In this document: one piece after another, positions 16,149 to 24,904 of the stretch
Layout: every line of letters begins with the position of its first letter
How positions within the stretch are numbered: position 1 is the stretch's first letter
Assembly (NCBI GenBank): GCA_002737305.1
Contig: NSII01000111.1
Location: forward strand, 1-32,171
Reading direction: 5' to 3'
DNA from: Synechococcus sp. Baikal-G1
GTDB lineage: Bacteria; Cyanobacteriota; Cyanobacteriia; PCC-6307; Cyanobiaceae
DNA length: 32,171 nt
Notes under the pieces: model-generated
The model's input: only the letters and a program-made list of their open reading frames with translations
Told to the model about the DNA's origin: nothing
Databases searched by the model: none
Position numbers and translations under genes: made by a program

Positions 16149-16916
16149 ATGCCGCCTTTTGCCTGCGCCGCCCCTGCCCCCCCACCCGGGGCGCTACACC
16201 ACAGCAGCCTGGTGATGCTGGCCCTGCTGCTGGCGTTTGCCCTGATCCACAGCGGCGGGGCCGCCCTGCGCAGTTGGGGGGTGGAGCGCATCGGCGAGCG
16301 CGCCTGGCGCCTGCTGTTCGCCGGCCTGAGCATCCCCTCAGCGGTGATCGTGATCGGCTACTTCCTGGCCCACCGCTTCGACGGCCTGCGGCTCTGGAAC
16401 CTCCAGGACCAGCCCTGGATCGTGCCCCTGGTCTGGGGCGGCACCGCCATCAGCTTCCTGTTCCTTTATCCGGCCACCTACAACCTGCTGGAGATCCCGG
16501 CGGTGCTCAAGCCCCAGGTGCGCCTCTACGCCACCGGGATCATCCGCATCAGTCGCCACCCCCAGGCCGTCGGCCAGGTGCTCTGGTGCGCCACCCACCT
16601 GCTCTGGATCGGCAGCAGCTTCATGGTGGTCACCAGCCTTGGCCTGGTGGCCCACCACCTGTTTGCCGTGTGGCATGGCGATCGGCGCCTGCAGCAACGC
16701 TTTGGGGAGGCCTTCTTGGAGCTCCAGGCCCAAACCTCGGTGTGGCCCTTCCAGGCCGTGCTCGATGGCCGCCAACAGCTGGTCTGGACTGAATTCCTAA
16801 GGCCGGCCCAGCTGGGCATCGCCATCGCCGTGGCGATCTTCTGGTGGGCCCACCGCTTCATCGGCGCCGGCGCCCACGCCGTCCTGGCCAGTCCCCTGCA
16901 ACGGCTGCTGGGCTGA
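16149..16916 (+). CDS. NnrU / Z-ISO family membrane protein
   Basis: A 255-residue polytopic membrane protein with about six hydrophobic segments. It belongs to the NnrU family, which includes plant 15-cis-zeta-carotene isomerase (Z-ISO), a heme-containing enzyme acting between PDS and ZDS. Histidines that could serve as heme ligands occur in [21 protein letters not shown] and [16 protein letters not shown]. The segment RISRHPQ with a downstream HGDRRL is typical of the family. Two explanations fit: a Z-ISO-type isomerase, supported by pds and crtB only 2.5 kb away, or a denitrification-type NnrU of unknown role. ATG 16149 is the first start; a shorter form from about 16215 is possible. Confidence 0.8.
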   Translation: MPPFACAAPAPPPGALHHSSLVMLALLLAFALIHSGGAALRSWGVERIGERAWRLLFAGLSIPSAVIVIGYFLAHRFDGLRLWNLQDQPWIVPLVWGGTAISFLFLYPATYNLLEIPAVLKPQVRLYATGIIRISRHPQAVGQVLWCATHLLWIGSSFMVVTSLGLVAHHLFAVWHGDRRLQQRFGEAFLELQAQTSVWPFQAVLDGRQQLVWTEFLRPAQLGIAIAVAIFWWAHRFIGAGAHAVLASPLQRLLG

Positions 16917-16996
16917 GGGAACCCACACCTCCCCACAAAAGGGCAGGACAAGCTCCAGGTGCTGCCTAGAGTCAGACCGCTTGAAGCCTGTGCTGG

Positions 16997-19009
16997 ATGG
17001 ACTCGGCCGCTCCCCTTGCCTGGTTGATCCCGGTGCTGCCCCTGGCGGGGGCCTGCCTGGTAGGCCTTGGTCTGATCAGCTTTAACCGCACGATCAACCG
17101 GCTACGTAAGCCAGTTGCTGTGTTCCTGATCAGCTGTGTGGGCGCCTCAGCCGTTCTCAGCTACACGATCCTGGCCCAGCAGCTGGCCGGAGCCGGCGCC
17201 ACCGAACTGCTCTTCAACTGGGCCAGCGCCGGCACGTTCAACCTGGAGATGGGCTTCCGGGTCGACCCGCTCGGGGCCGTGATGCTGGCCCTGGTGACCA
17301 CCATCGCCCTGCTGGTGATGGTGTATTCGGATGGCTACATGGCCCACGACAAGGGCTATGTGCGCTTTTTCACCTATTTGGCCCTCTTTAGTAGCTCGAT
17401 GTTGGGGCTGATCATCAGCCCCAACCTGCTGGAGATTTATGTGTTTTGGGAGCTGGTGGGCATGTGCTCCTACCTGCTCGTGGGCTTCTGGTACGACCGC
17501 GACGCGGCCGCCAACGCCGCCCAGAAAGCCTTTGTCGTCAACCGGGTTGGCGACTTCGGCCTGCTGCTAGGGATCCTGGGGCTGTTCTGGGCTACGGGCA
17601 GTTTTGGCTTTGAGGAAATCGGCTCCCGCCTGCAGGAGGCCGTAGCAGGCGGGAGCCTGCCCAACGCCGCGGCAATCCTGCTCTGCCTGCTGGTGTTCAT
17701 GGGCCCCATGGCCAAATCGGCCCAGTTCCCCCTGCATGTGTGGTTGCCCGATGCCATGGAGGGCCCCACCCCGATCTCGGCCCTGATCCATGCCGCCACG
17801 ATGGTGGCGGCGGGCGTGTTTTTGGTGGCCCGGCTCCAGCCCGTGTACGCACCCTTTCCCCAGGTGCAGCTGGTGATTGCCGTGGTCGGCACGATCACCC
17901 TGGTGCTGGGGGCCTCGATCGCCCTCACCCAGATGGACCTGAAAAAGGGGCTGGCCTACAGCACCGTTTCCCAGCTCGGCTACATGATGCTGGCCATGGG
18001 TTGCGGCGCGCCAGTGGCCGGCATGTTCCATCTGGTCACCCATGCCTTCTTCAAGGCAATGCTGTTCCTGGGCTCGGGCTCGGTGATCCACGCCATGGAA
18101 GAGGTGGTGGGCCATGAACCGGTGCTGGCCCAGGACATGCGCCTGATGGGCGGCCTGCGCAAATTCATGCCCGTGACCGCCGGCACCTTCTTCATCGGCT
18201 GCGTGGCGATCAGCGGCATCCCACCCCTGGCCGGCTTCTGGAGCAAGGACGAAATTCTTGGCCAGGCCTTCGGCAGTTTCCCGATTCTCTGGCTGGCCGG
18301 TTTCATCACCGCCGGCATGACCGCCTTCTACATGTTCCGCCTCTACTTCCTCACCTTTGAAGGCCAGTTCCGCGGCAACGATTCCGCCATCCAGGCCACC
18401 CTGCTGGCGGCCGCCGGCAAGGCCCCTGCCGTTGATGGCAGCCACGGCGCTGGCCAGCACGCCAGCCATCCCCACGAATCGGGCTGGCAAATGGCCATGC
18501 CGTTGGTAGTGCTGGCAGTGCCGTCGGTCCTGATTGGCCTTTTGGGCACCCCCTGGAACAGCCGCTTTGCCAGCCTGCTGGATCCCGAGGAGGCCGCTGA
18601 AATGGCAGCGCACTTCAGCTGGGGCGAGTTCCTACCCCTGGCCGGCGCCTCGGTGGCCGTTTCCCTGGTGGGCATCAGCGTGGCCGTGGCGGCCTACGCC
18701 CTGCACAAACTGGACCTGGGCCAGGCCGTGGCGGCCCGCTTCCCGGCCCTCAATGCCTTCCTGGCAAATAAGTGGTATCTGGACGACATCAACGACAAAC
18801 TGTTTGTGCAGGGCAGCCGCAAGTTGGCCCGCCAGGTGCTCGAGGTGGATTCCAAGGTGGTCGATGGGGTCGTCAACCTCACCGGCCTGATCACCCTGGG
18901 CAGCGGCGAAGGGCTGAAGTATTTCGAAACCGGCCGGGCCCAGTTCTATGCCCTGATCGTGTTTGGCGGTGTGATCGCCCTGGTGGCCCTGTTCAGCGTG
19001 CTGGGCTGA
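16997..19009 (+). CDS. ndhF: NDH-1 subunit 5 (NdhF1)
   Basis: NdhF is the distal antiporter-like proton-pumping subunit of NDH-1 in the thylakoid membrane. The 670-residue protein has many transmembrane segments and the Nqo12/Mrp core: YVFWELVGMCSYLLVGFWYDR, KSAQFPLHVWLPDAMEGPTPISALIHAATMV and a Lys in LKKGLAYSTVSQLGYMM. A His-rich loop (GAGQHASHPHESG) lies near residue 480, followed by the long C-terminal lateral helix region. Full length and neighbour ndhD favour the F1 form (respiration and cyclic flow) over the F3/F4 forms of the CO2-uptake complexes. ATG 16997 fits the usual N-terminus. Confidence 0.95.
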   Translation: MDSAAPLAWLIPVLPLAGACLVGLGLISFNRTINRLRKPVAVFLISCVGASAVLSYTILAQQLAGAGATELLFNWASAGTFNLEMGFRVDPLGAVMLALVTTIALLVMVYSDGYMAHDKGYVRFFTYLALFSSSMLGLIISPNLLEIYVFWELVGMCSYLLVGFWYDRDAAANAAQKAFVVNRVGDFGLLLGILGLFWATGSFGFEEIGSRLQEAVAGGSLPNAAAILLCLLVFMGPMAKSAQFPLHVWLPDAMEGPTPISALIHAATMVAAGVFLVARLQPVYAPFPQVQLVIAVVGTITLVLGASIALTQMDLKKGLAYSTVSQLGYMMLAMGCGAPVAGMFHLVTHAFFKAMLFLGSGSVIHAMEEVVGHEPVLAQDMRLMGGLRKFMPVTAGTFFIGCVAISGIPPLAGFWSKDEILGQAFGSFPILWLAGFITAGMTAFYMFRLYFLTFEGQFRGNDSAIQATLLAAAGKAPAVDGSHGAGQHASHPHESGWQMAMPLVVLAVPSVLIGLLGTPWNSRFASLLDPEEAAEMAAHFSWGEFLPLAGASVAVSLVGISVAVAAYALHKLDLGQAVAARFPALNAFLANKWYLDDINDKLFVQGSRKLARQVLEVDSKVVDGVVNLTGLITLGSGEGLKYFETGRAQFYALIVFGGVIALVALFSVLG

Positions 19010-19105
19010 GGCCAACGGGCCGCGCGTACGTGTGGTTTCGCGTATCGGCTACGGCCAGGCCTGGTAATGATTTCTACACTTCGATCAGATCGTCCAGCCT
19101 GACCT

Positions 19106-20815
19106 GTGTTTGTTGACTTCACCCTGTCCCAGGGTGCGACGGTCCTGGCGACGCTGACGCCCCTAGTGCTGGGCCTGCAAGGCCCAGGCCTGGAGCCCTC
19201 TGGCCTGCAGGCCTTCCCCTGGCTAAGCGCCTCGATCCTGTTCCCGATCGCCGCCGCCCTGCTGATCCCCTTCATCCCCGATCCGGGCGATGGCAAGACG
19301 ATCCGTTGGTATGCCCTTGGAATTGCCCTAGCGACCTTCCTGCTGACGGTGGGGGGCTACCTCAACGGCTACGACCCGGCGGTGGAGGGCCTGCAGCTGG
19401 TCGAACGGGTGTCCTGGCTGCCCGACCTGGGCCTGGCCTGGTCCGTGGGCGCCGATGGCCTGTCCATGCCCCTGATCCTGCTCACCAGCTTCATCACGGC
19501 CCTGGCGGTGCTGGCGGCTTGGCCGGTGACCTTCAAGCCGAGGCTCTTTTATTTCCTGATCCTGGCCATGGCTGGCGGCCAAATCGCCGTGTTTGCCGTG
19601 CAGGACATGCTGCTCTTCTTCCTGGCCTGGGAGCTGGAGTTGCTGCCGGTGTACCTGCTACTGGCGATCTGGGGAGCCAAAAAACGCCAATACGCGGCCA
19701 CAAAGTTCATCCTCTATACGGCCGGGGGCTCGGTTTTCATCCTGCTGGCGGCCCTGGCCATGGCCTTCTACGGCGGTGGCGCCCCCACCTTTGAATTCAC
19801 GGCCTTAATGGCCAAGGACTTCCCCGAGAAGTTCCAATTGCTCTGTTATGCCGGCCTGCTGATTGCCTTTGGCGTCAAGTTGCCGATCGTGCCCCTCCAC
19901 ACCTGGCTGCCCGATGCCCATGGCGAGGCCACGGCGCCGGTGCACATGTTGCTGGCCGGGATCCTGCTGAAGATGGGCGGCTATGCGCTGCTGCGTTTCA
20001 ATGTGCAGCTGCTGCCGGAGGCCCACGCCCATTTCGCCCCCTTGCTGGTGGTGCTGGGCGTGGTGAACATCATCTATGCGGCCCTCACCTCCTTTGCCCA
20101 GCGCAATCTCAAGCGCAAGATCGCCTACAGCTCGATCAGCCACATGGGCTTTGTGCTGATTGGTATTGGTAGTTTCAGCCCCCTGGGCACCAGTGGCGCC
20201 ATGTTGCAGATGGTGAGTCATGGCCTGATCGGCGCCAGCCTCTTCTTCCTGGTGGGCGCCACCTACGACCGCACCCACACCCTGCAGCTCGATGAAATGG
20301 GTGGGGTGGGCCAGAAGATGCGCAAAATGTTCGCCCTCTGGACGATCTGCTCCCTGGCCTCCCTGGCCCTGCCCGGCATGAGCGGTTTTGTTTCCGAGCT
20401 GATGGTGTTTGTGGGCTTTGCCACCAGCGAGGCTTACTCACTCACCTTCCGGATTGTGATGTCGGTGCTGGCGGCGATCGGCGTGATCCTCACTCCGGTG
20501 TACCTGCTCTCGATGCTGCGGGAAATCTTCTTCGGCAAGGAAAACGCCGAGCTGGCCGCCCACAACCAACTGGTGGATGCCGAACCCCGCGAGATCTACA
20601 TCATTAGCTGTCTGCTGGTGCCCATCATCGGCATCGGCCTCTATCCCCGGATCCTGACCGACAGCTACCGGGCCTCGATTGAAGCCCTGGTGCAACGCGA
20701 GACCTTGGCCATGGCCAAGGTGATCCATCCCCCGACCCCTGGCCTGATCCGCCTCTCCCCCATGGCCGAGCTGCTGCCGCAGGCCCTGCTCCAGGCCCCG
20801 GCCATCGCCGGGTAA
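19106..20815 (+). CDS. ndhD: NDH-1 subunit 4 (NdhD1)
   Basis: NdhD is the second antiporter-like membrane subunit of NDH-1. The protein is about 569 residues with roughly 14 transmembrane segments. Key motifs are [51 protein letters not shown] (conserved Lys of the channel) and [20 protein letters not shown]. The start is set at GTG 19106 (MFVDFTLSQ), but GTG or TTG codons further in cannot be excluded, since the first 35 residues are poorly conserved. It follows ndhF by 96 bases. The gap has a 10-base palindrome CCAGGCCTGG (19055-19064) and a possible -10 TACACT (19075-19080). Confidence 0.94.
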   Translation: MFVDFTLSQGATVLATLTPLVLGLQGPGLEPSGLQAFPWLSASILFPIAAALLIPFIPDPGDGKTIRWYALGIALATFLLTVGGYLNGYDPAVEGLQLVERVSWLPDLGLAWSVGADGLSMPLILLTSFITALAVLAAWPVTFKPRLFYFLILAMAGGQIAVFAVQDMLLFFLAWELELLPVYLLLAIWGAKKRQYAATKFILYTAGGSVFILLAALAMAFYGGGAPTFEFTALMAKDFPEKFQLLCYAGLLIAFGVKLPIVPLHTWLPDAHGEATAPVHMLLAGILLKMGGYALLRFNVQLLPEAHAHFAPLLVVLGVVNIIYAALTSFAQRNLKRKIAYSSISHMGFVLIGIGSFSPLGTSGAMLQMVSHGLIGASLFFLVGATYDRTHTLQLDEMGGVGQKMRKMFALWTICSLASLALPGMSGFVSELMVFVGFATSEAYSLTFRIVMSVLAAIGVILTPVYLLSMLREIFFGKENAELAAHNQLVDAEPREIYIISCLLVPIIGIGLYPRILTDSYRASIEALVQRETLAMAKVIHPPTPGLIRLSPMAELLPQALLQAPAIAG

Positions 20816-20901
20816 CAAACCTCTGCGCCAGGGCCCACCCCTGCACCAGAAACGGGACAGCCTCCTTACGCTCGCAACGTCAGAAAACCCAGCCTTGAGC
20901 C

Positions 20902-21261
20902 ATGCGGCAGCTGAACTTCCTGTTGATCTTCAGTTTTGGCCTGGCCACGGTGATGTTCACCCTGGAGAACACGGCGGCCACCACCGTGAAATTCCTGCCC
21001 GGTGTCAGCACCACCCTGCCCCTGGCCGCCCTGCTGCTGCTGGTTGGTGGCCTTGGCGCCACGGCGGCCTGGGTGTTCGCCGTCTGGAGCGGGGTGGTGA
21101 AAAAGGTGGAAACCCTCAGCAACCCGGGCGAAGTCGCCGCCCAACAGGTGCGGATCCAGGAGCTCGAGGAGGACGTGCAGCGCTACCGGGCCGCCGTGGA
21201 TGCCCAGCTGGGCCTGCTGCCCGCCGCCGGCCAAACCTCGGCCAAAACCAGCGCCGACTGA
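20902..21261 (+). CDS. LapA-domain (DUF1049) small membrane protein
   Basis: A 119-residue protein with two transmembrane helices (about residues 4-21 and 40-64) and a short charged coiled-coil-like tail (about 75-105, VRIQELEEDVQRYR). The motif LENTAATTVKFLPG between the helices is the LapA/DUF1049 signature. LapA in E. coli works with LapB in control of lipopolysaccharide synthesis, but the cyanobacterial members are uncharacterised and no lapB is seen here. It is 86 bases after ndhD in the same direction and may share its transcript. A terminator-like hairpin follows it. Confidence 0.82.
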   Translation: MRQLNFLLIFSFGLATVMFTLENTAATTVKFLPGVSTTLPLAALLLLVGGLGATAAWVFAVWSGVVKKVETLSNPGEVAAQQVRIQELEEDVQRYRAAVDAQLGLLPAAGQTSAKTSAD

Positions 21262-21322
21262 GGGGCAAGCCCTTCGATCGGATCCGGCCCGCCGCTCCCG
21301 GTTTGTCTCTTCCGTCTGGCAT

Positions 21323-21355
21323 GGCTGGCCGCCAAGGGCGCCAGCCGGTACTTTT
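21323..21355 (+). terminator. Probable terminator between the LapA-domain gene and scpA
   Basis: GGCTGGC (21323-21329) pairs with GCCAGCC (21340-21346), and inside it GCC (21331-21333) pairs with GGC (21337-21339) around AAG. A TTTT run follows at 21352-21355, five bases after the stem. This would end the ndhD transcript 20 bases upstream of the scpA start. Confidence 0.45.
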
Positions 21356-21377
21356 CAGACAAGTGGACTTCTAGGGA

Positions 21378-22337
21378 TTGGCAGAAGCTGGCGCCAGGCT
21401 TGCGATCCGGCTGCTCCAGGATGCGGCCGAACGGGGTGACATCGACCCCTGGGATGTGGATGTGATTGGCGTGATCGATGGCTTCCTCGACCAACTCCGC
21501 TCGCGTATTGCCCTGCCCAGGCTGGTGGTTGCCCCGGGATCCCGGCGCCAGGGCGGCAGCTATGAGCACGATCTGGCCGAAACCAGCGAGGCGTTTCTAG
21601 CCGCCTCGGTGTTAGTGGGACTAAAGGCCGAACTGCTGGAGGCGAGCACGGTGCTGCCCGAGCCCGTGGTCGAAGACCCCTTTGACTTCGATGACGACGG
21701 CCAGGGCTGGTTGATCAGCTCCGCCCTAGAGCTGCCCGCCCGGCCCGAGCGCCATCTGCTGCGGCGCCCCGTCGCCCCACCGCCCCTGCAGCGGCCCGTG
21801 ACCCTGGGGGAGCTGATCCAGCAACTTGAAGAGATCGCCGAACGGCTGGAGCAGGAGGAAGGACGCCAGCGCACCCGCACCCGCAGCAAACGTTTCAGCG
21901 ACCGGGACGCCATGGAACAGGTGGCGGCCCTGGCCCACCGCGAAAAGCTGCCGGAAACCACCGCAGCCCTGAGCCAGTTCCTGCTGCAGTGGCCCTCCAG
22001 CCTCACCTGGGTGGGGTTCGACGGCCTGGTGGAGGCCTGGGCTGCCGTGGCGCCTGCCGACCTGGATTGCGACCGGGTGGGGGTGTTCTGGGCCCTGCTG
22101 TTCCTCTGCTCCCAGGGAAAGGTGGAACTGGAGCAACCCGGGGGCCTCTATGCGCCCCTGCAGCTCAAACGGCTGCTCGATGGGGGCGAAAGCGTGCAAT
22201 TGCCCCTGGTGCCCAGCCCTAGCCCGGGGGCCTTCGGCCCAAACCTCTCCCCAAACCAGGCCAAGAACCAGGCCAAGAACCCGTCCAAAAAGCCAGGTCC
22301 AGCTGCGACGCCGGCCAGAACAGCCCTTGCCGCCTGA
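21378..22337 (+). CDS. scpA: Segregation and condensation protein A (ScpA)
   Basis: ScpA is the kleisin subunit that bridges SMC heads in chromosome condensation. The 319-residue protein opens with ARLAIRLLQDAAERGDIDPWDVDVI and continues with LAASVLVGLKAELLE, the N-terminal SMC-neck-binding part. The C-terminal winged-helix region is around KVELEQPGGLYAPLQLKRL. The TTG at 21378 is the first possible start because an in-frame TAG lies just before it (21372-21374), and no ATG or GTG follows before the conserved N-terminal helix. The tail holds a perfect 12-base tandem repeat (22254-22265 and 22266-22277) encoding NQAK twice, then Lys/Pro-rich residues. No scpB lies in the window. Confidence 0.87.
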   Translation: MAEAGARLAIRLLQDAAERGDIDPWDVDVIGVIDGFLDQLRSRIALPRLVVAPGSRRQGGSYEHDLAETSEAFLAASVLVGLKAELLEASTVLPEPVVEDPFDFDDDGQGWLISSALELPARPERHLLRRPVAPPPLQRPVTLGELIQQLEEIAERLEQEEGRQRTRTRSKRFSDRDAMEQVAALAHREKLPETTAALSQFLLQWPSSLTWVGFDGLVEAWAAVAPADLDCDRVGVFWALLFLCSQGKVELEQPGGLYAPLQLKRLLDGGESVQLPLVPSPSPGAFGPNLSPNQAKNQAKNPSKKPGPAATPARTALAA

Positions 22338-22383
22338 TGGGCTTGCGTAGGGTGACCCATCATTTCCACGGAAGACAGCGCCG

Positions 22384-23565
22384 ATGAAGGCGATGATCCT
22401 GGCGGCCGGCAAGGGAACTCGTGTGCGTCCGATTACGCAGACGATCCCCAAACCGATGATCCCGATCCTGCAGAAACCGGTGATGGAGTTTCTACTGGAA
22501 CTGCTGCGCCAGCATGGCTTCACCGAAATCATGGTGAATGTGTCGCACTTGGCCGAGGAAATTGAGAACTATTTCCGCGACGGTCAGCGGTTTGGCGTGG
22601 AGATTGCCTATAGCTTTGAAGGCCGGATCGAAGACGGCCAACTGATCGGCGATGCCCTGGGATCGGCCGGTGGGCTGAAGAAAATCCAAACCTTTCAACC
22701 CTTCTTTGATGAGACCTTCGTGGTGCTCTGCGGCGATGCCCTGATCGATCTCGATCTCACGGAAGCCGTGCGCCGCCACAAGGCCAAGGGCGCCATGGCC
22801 AGCCTGATCACCAAGCGCGTGCCCAGGGAATTGGTGAGCAGCTACGGCGTGGTGGTGACCGACCCGGAAGGCCGGGTGCTGTCCTTCCAGGAGAAGCCGG
22901 CGGTGGAAGAGGCCGCTAGCGACATGATCAACACCGGTATTTATATCTTTGAGCCCGAGGTTCTCGATGTGATCCCGGAGGGTGTTCCCTTCGATATTGG
23001 CTCCGACCTATTTCCCTTACTGGTGAAGCAAGGAGCGCCCTTCTACGCCCTGCCGATGGAGTTTGAATGGGTGGATATTGGCAAGGTACCCGATTACTGG
23101 CAGGCGATCCGCAGCGTCCTGCAGGGGGAAGTGCGCCAAGTGCAGATCCCCGGCAAGCAGGTGCGCCCGGGCATCTACACGGGCCTCAATGTGGCGGCCA
23201 ATTGGGACAAGATCACGATCCAGGGTCCCGTCTATGTGGGCGGCATGACCCGGATCGACGATGGCGCCACGATCATCGGCCCCACCATGATTGGCCCCAG
23301 TTGCCATATTTGCGAAGGCGCCACGATCGACAACTCGATCATTTTTGACTATTCCCGCATCGGCGCGGGGGTGCGCCTGGTCGAAAAACTCGTGTTTGGC
23401 CGCTACTGCGTCGATCGCAACGGCGACCATTTCGACCTGCAGGAGGCCGCCCTCGATTGGCTGATCACCGATTCCCGCCGCCTCGACCATGGGGCGCCCT
23501 CTCCCCAGCAAAAGGCCATGGCCCAGCTGCTGGGCAGCGATCTGGCCATCACCGGCGCCAGCTGA
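22384..23565 (+). CDS. Sugar-1-phosphate nucleotidyltransferase (mannose-1-phosphate guanylyltransferase-like)
   Basis: A 393-residue NDP-sugar pyrophosphorylase. It has the nucleotide-binding N-terminus MILAAGKGTRVRPITQTIPK with the conserved G-x-G-T-R and K23, the metal-binding stretch VLCGDALIDLDL and VDIGKVPDYW. A C-terminal left-handed beta-helix of hexapeptide-like repeats follows (about residues 275-345, IQGPVYVGGMTRIDDGATI). It makes an activated hexose, GDP-mannose or a related sugar nucleotide, for cell-surface polysaccharides or glycolipids. The exact base and sugar cannot be fixed from sequence. ATG 22384 comes 46 bases after scpA. It converges on metF. Confidence 0.9.
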   Translation: MKAMILAAGKGTRVRPITQTIPKPMIPILQKPVMEFLLELLRQHGFTEIMVNVSHLAEEIENYFRDGQRFGVEIAYSFEGRIEDGQLIGDALGSAGGLKKIQTFQPFFDETFVVLCGDALIDLDLTEAVRRHKAKGAMASLITKRVPRELVSSYGVVVTDPEGRVLSFQEKPAVEEAASDMINTGIYIFEPEVLDVIPEGVPFDIGSDLFPLLVKQGAPFYALPMEFEWVDIGKVPDYWQAIRSVLQGEVRQVQIPGKQVRPGIYTGLNVAANWDKITIQGPVYVGGMTRIDDGATIIGPTMIGPSCHICEGATIDNSIIFDYSRIGAGVRLVEKLVFGRYCVDRNGDHFDLQEAALDWLITDSRRLDHGAPSPQQKAMAQLLGSDLAITGAS

Positions 23566-23598
23566 TCCCAGGCCCCAAGGGCCAAACCATGGACCCGT

Positions 23599-24504
23599 TC
23601 AGGGGCGCGGGCTGATCACCAGGCCAGAGCGCTCCAAGATCAAGGGAATCCGTTCTTCCGCCTTGACGGCCATCAGGTGCACCCCCTGGGCAATGCCCCG
23701 ATAACAGGCCACCTGCTCGGCCGCGATACTGATGCCCTCATCGGCCGGATTGCTGGCGGCAGCCAGCCGATCGATCACCGCCTGGGGAATGCGGGCCCCG
23801 GGCACGACCCGGTTAATGAACAGGGCGTTGCGGGCCGATTTGAGCAGGAACACCCCCGCCAGCACCGGCAAGCCCAGGGGCCCGGCCAGGTCACCCACGA
23901 AGCGCCGCAGGGCTTCGGCATCCATCACCATCTGGGTCTGGACAAAGCGGGCGCCGGCGGCCTGCTTGCGTTGGATCCGGGCCTTCAGGCCGCTCCAGCT
24001 GGGACTCTGGGGATCGGCCGCCGCCCCGGGGAAGAGGCTGGTGGGGCCATCGGGCAGCAGGCCGCTGACGGGATCGAGCCCCTGGTTGAAGGCGGTCACC
24101 TGCTGCAACAGCCTCACGGCCTCCAGCTCATTCACCGGCCGGCTGGCCGGTTGGTCACCCGCCCGCACCGGATCGCCGGTGAGGCAGAGCAGATTGCGAA
24201 TGCCCAGGGCATGGGCGCCGAGCAGGTCGGCCTGGAGGGCGATGCGGTTGCGATCGCGGCAGGCCAGCTGCAGCACCGGCTCGATGCCCTCATCCAGCAG
24301 GCGGCGACAGACGGCCAAGCTGCACATGCGCATCACGGCGCGGCTGCCATCGGTGACATTGACCGCATGCACCAAGCCGCGCAGGGGGCGGGCCACGGCC
24401 AGGGTGGCGGCCAGATCGCCGCCCCGGGGCGGCATCACCTCAGCAGTGACGGCAAAGCCGCCGGCCTCCAGAACCTGTTGTAACTGCAAAACCCCTTGCA
24501 CCAT
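23599..24504 (-). CDS. metF: Methylenetetrahydrofolate reductase (MetF family)
   Basis: MetF reduces 5,10-methylene-THF to 5-methyl-THF for methionine synthesis using FAD. The 301-residue protein is a TIM barrel with VTAEVMPPRGGD, where the Glu corresponds to the catalytic residue. It also has AVNVTDGSRAV, NLLCLTGDPVRAGDQ, GARFVQTQMVMDAEAL and GVFLLKSARNALF. The motifs are more diverged than in E. coli MetF but in the right order. A close alternative is another member of the same FAD-dependent superfamily. It starts at ATG 24504 and diverges from the LuxR-type regulator over 79 bases. Confidence 0.9.
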   Translation of the reverse strand: MVQGVLQLQQVLEAGGFAVTAEVMPPRGGDLAATLAVARPLRGLVHAVNVTDGSRAVMRMCSLAVCRRLLDEGIEPVLQLACRDRNRIALQADLLGAHALGIRNLLCLTGDPVRAGDQPASRPVNELEAVRLLQQVTAFNQGLDPVSGLLPDGPTSLFPGAAADPQSPSWSGLKARIQRKQAAGARFVQTQMVMDAEALRRFVGDLAGPLGLPVLAGVFLLKSARNALFINRVVPGARIPQAVIDRLAAASNPADEGISIAAEQVACYRGIAQGVHLMAVKAEERIPLILERSGLVISPRP

Positions 24505-24583
24505 TGCGGTCCATCATGGGGGACCAGGGTGCTGACGTCCCGGTTAGACTGCCTACAGTGCTACCAAGGCCCGCGGTGGTTTG

Positions 24584-24871
24584 ATGGTTGAGCTTGATGA
24601 GCTGGGCCTGCCGCGAGCGGGGCTATCGGAGCGGGAACTGGAGATCGTTGAACGGGTGGCCGAGGGTCTCACCAACCAAGAAATCGCCACGACGCTGATG
24701 ATCAGCAAGCGCACGGTGGATAACCACGTCAGCAATGTATTTAACAAAACCGGTGCCAAAAACCGGGTGGCCCTGCTCAATTGGGCCATGGACCACGGCA
24801 AAATTTGCCGCGATGGCTTCAACTGTTGCGCCCTGCCAACGGCCGGAAGCGAACCCCCCAAGGGCCTTTAG
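24584..24871 (+). CDS. pedR: LuxR-type small regulator, PedR-like
   Basis: A 95-residue stand-alone LuxR/NarL helix-turn-helix protein without a receiver domain. The HTH is LSERELEIVERVAEGLTNQE through TVDNHVSNVFNKTG (about residues 14-66). The C-terminal part IC-RDGF-NCC carries C75, C81 and C82. Synechocystis PedR (Ssl0564) is of this size and type, and its activity is reported to depend on photosynthetic electron transport through thioredoxin and a Cys near position 80. Assignment to PedR rests on size, HTH and the cysteines. ATG 24584 directly follows a TTG in frame; the ATG is preferred. It diverges from metF. Confidence 0.8.
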   Translation: MVELDELGLPRAGLSERELEIVERVAEGLTNQEIATTLMISKRTVDNHVSNVFNKTGAKNRVALLNWAMDHGKICRDGFNCCALPTAGSEPPKGL

Positions 24872-24904
24872 GGCCCAGGCGAACCGGGCCGCCATCGGAG
24901 TTGC

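Noticed and set aside
17567-18613. Minus-strand reading frame of 348 codons opposite ndhF
   Set aside because: ndhF is certain by motifs and length; the antisense product is His/Gly-rich shadow sequence.
23571-23583. GGCCC-CAA-GGGCC hairpin between the nucleotidyltransferase gene and metF
   Set aside because: The stem is only 5 bp and no T-run follows on either strand, so it is too weak to list as a terminator.
24248-24255. HIP1 octamer GCGATCGC
   Set aside because: I noticed only this copy, within metF coding sequence. It gives no sign of the dense HIP1 pattern of other cyanobacteria and no function can be argued.
23677-24483. Plus-strand reading frames opposite metF
   Set aside because: Same mirror effect; metF motifs are clear on the minus strand, and the antisense product is His/Gly/Gln-rich without domains.
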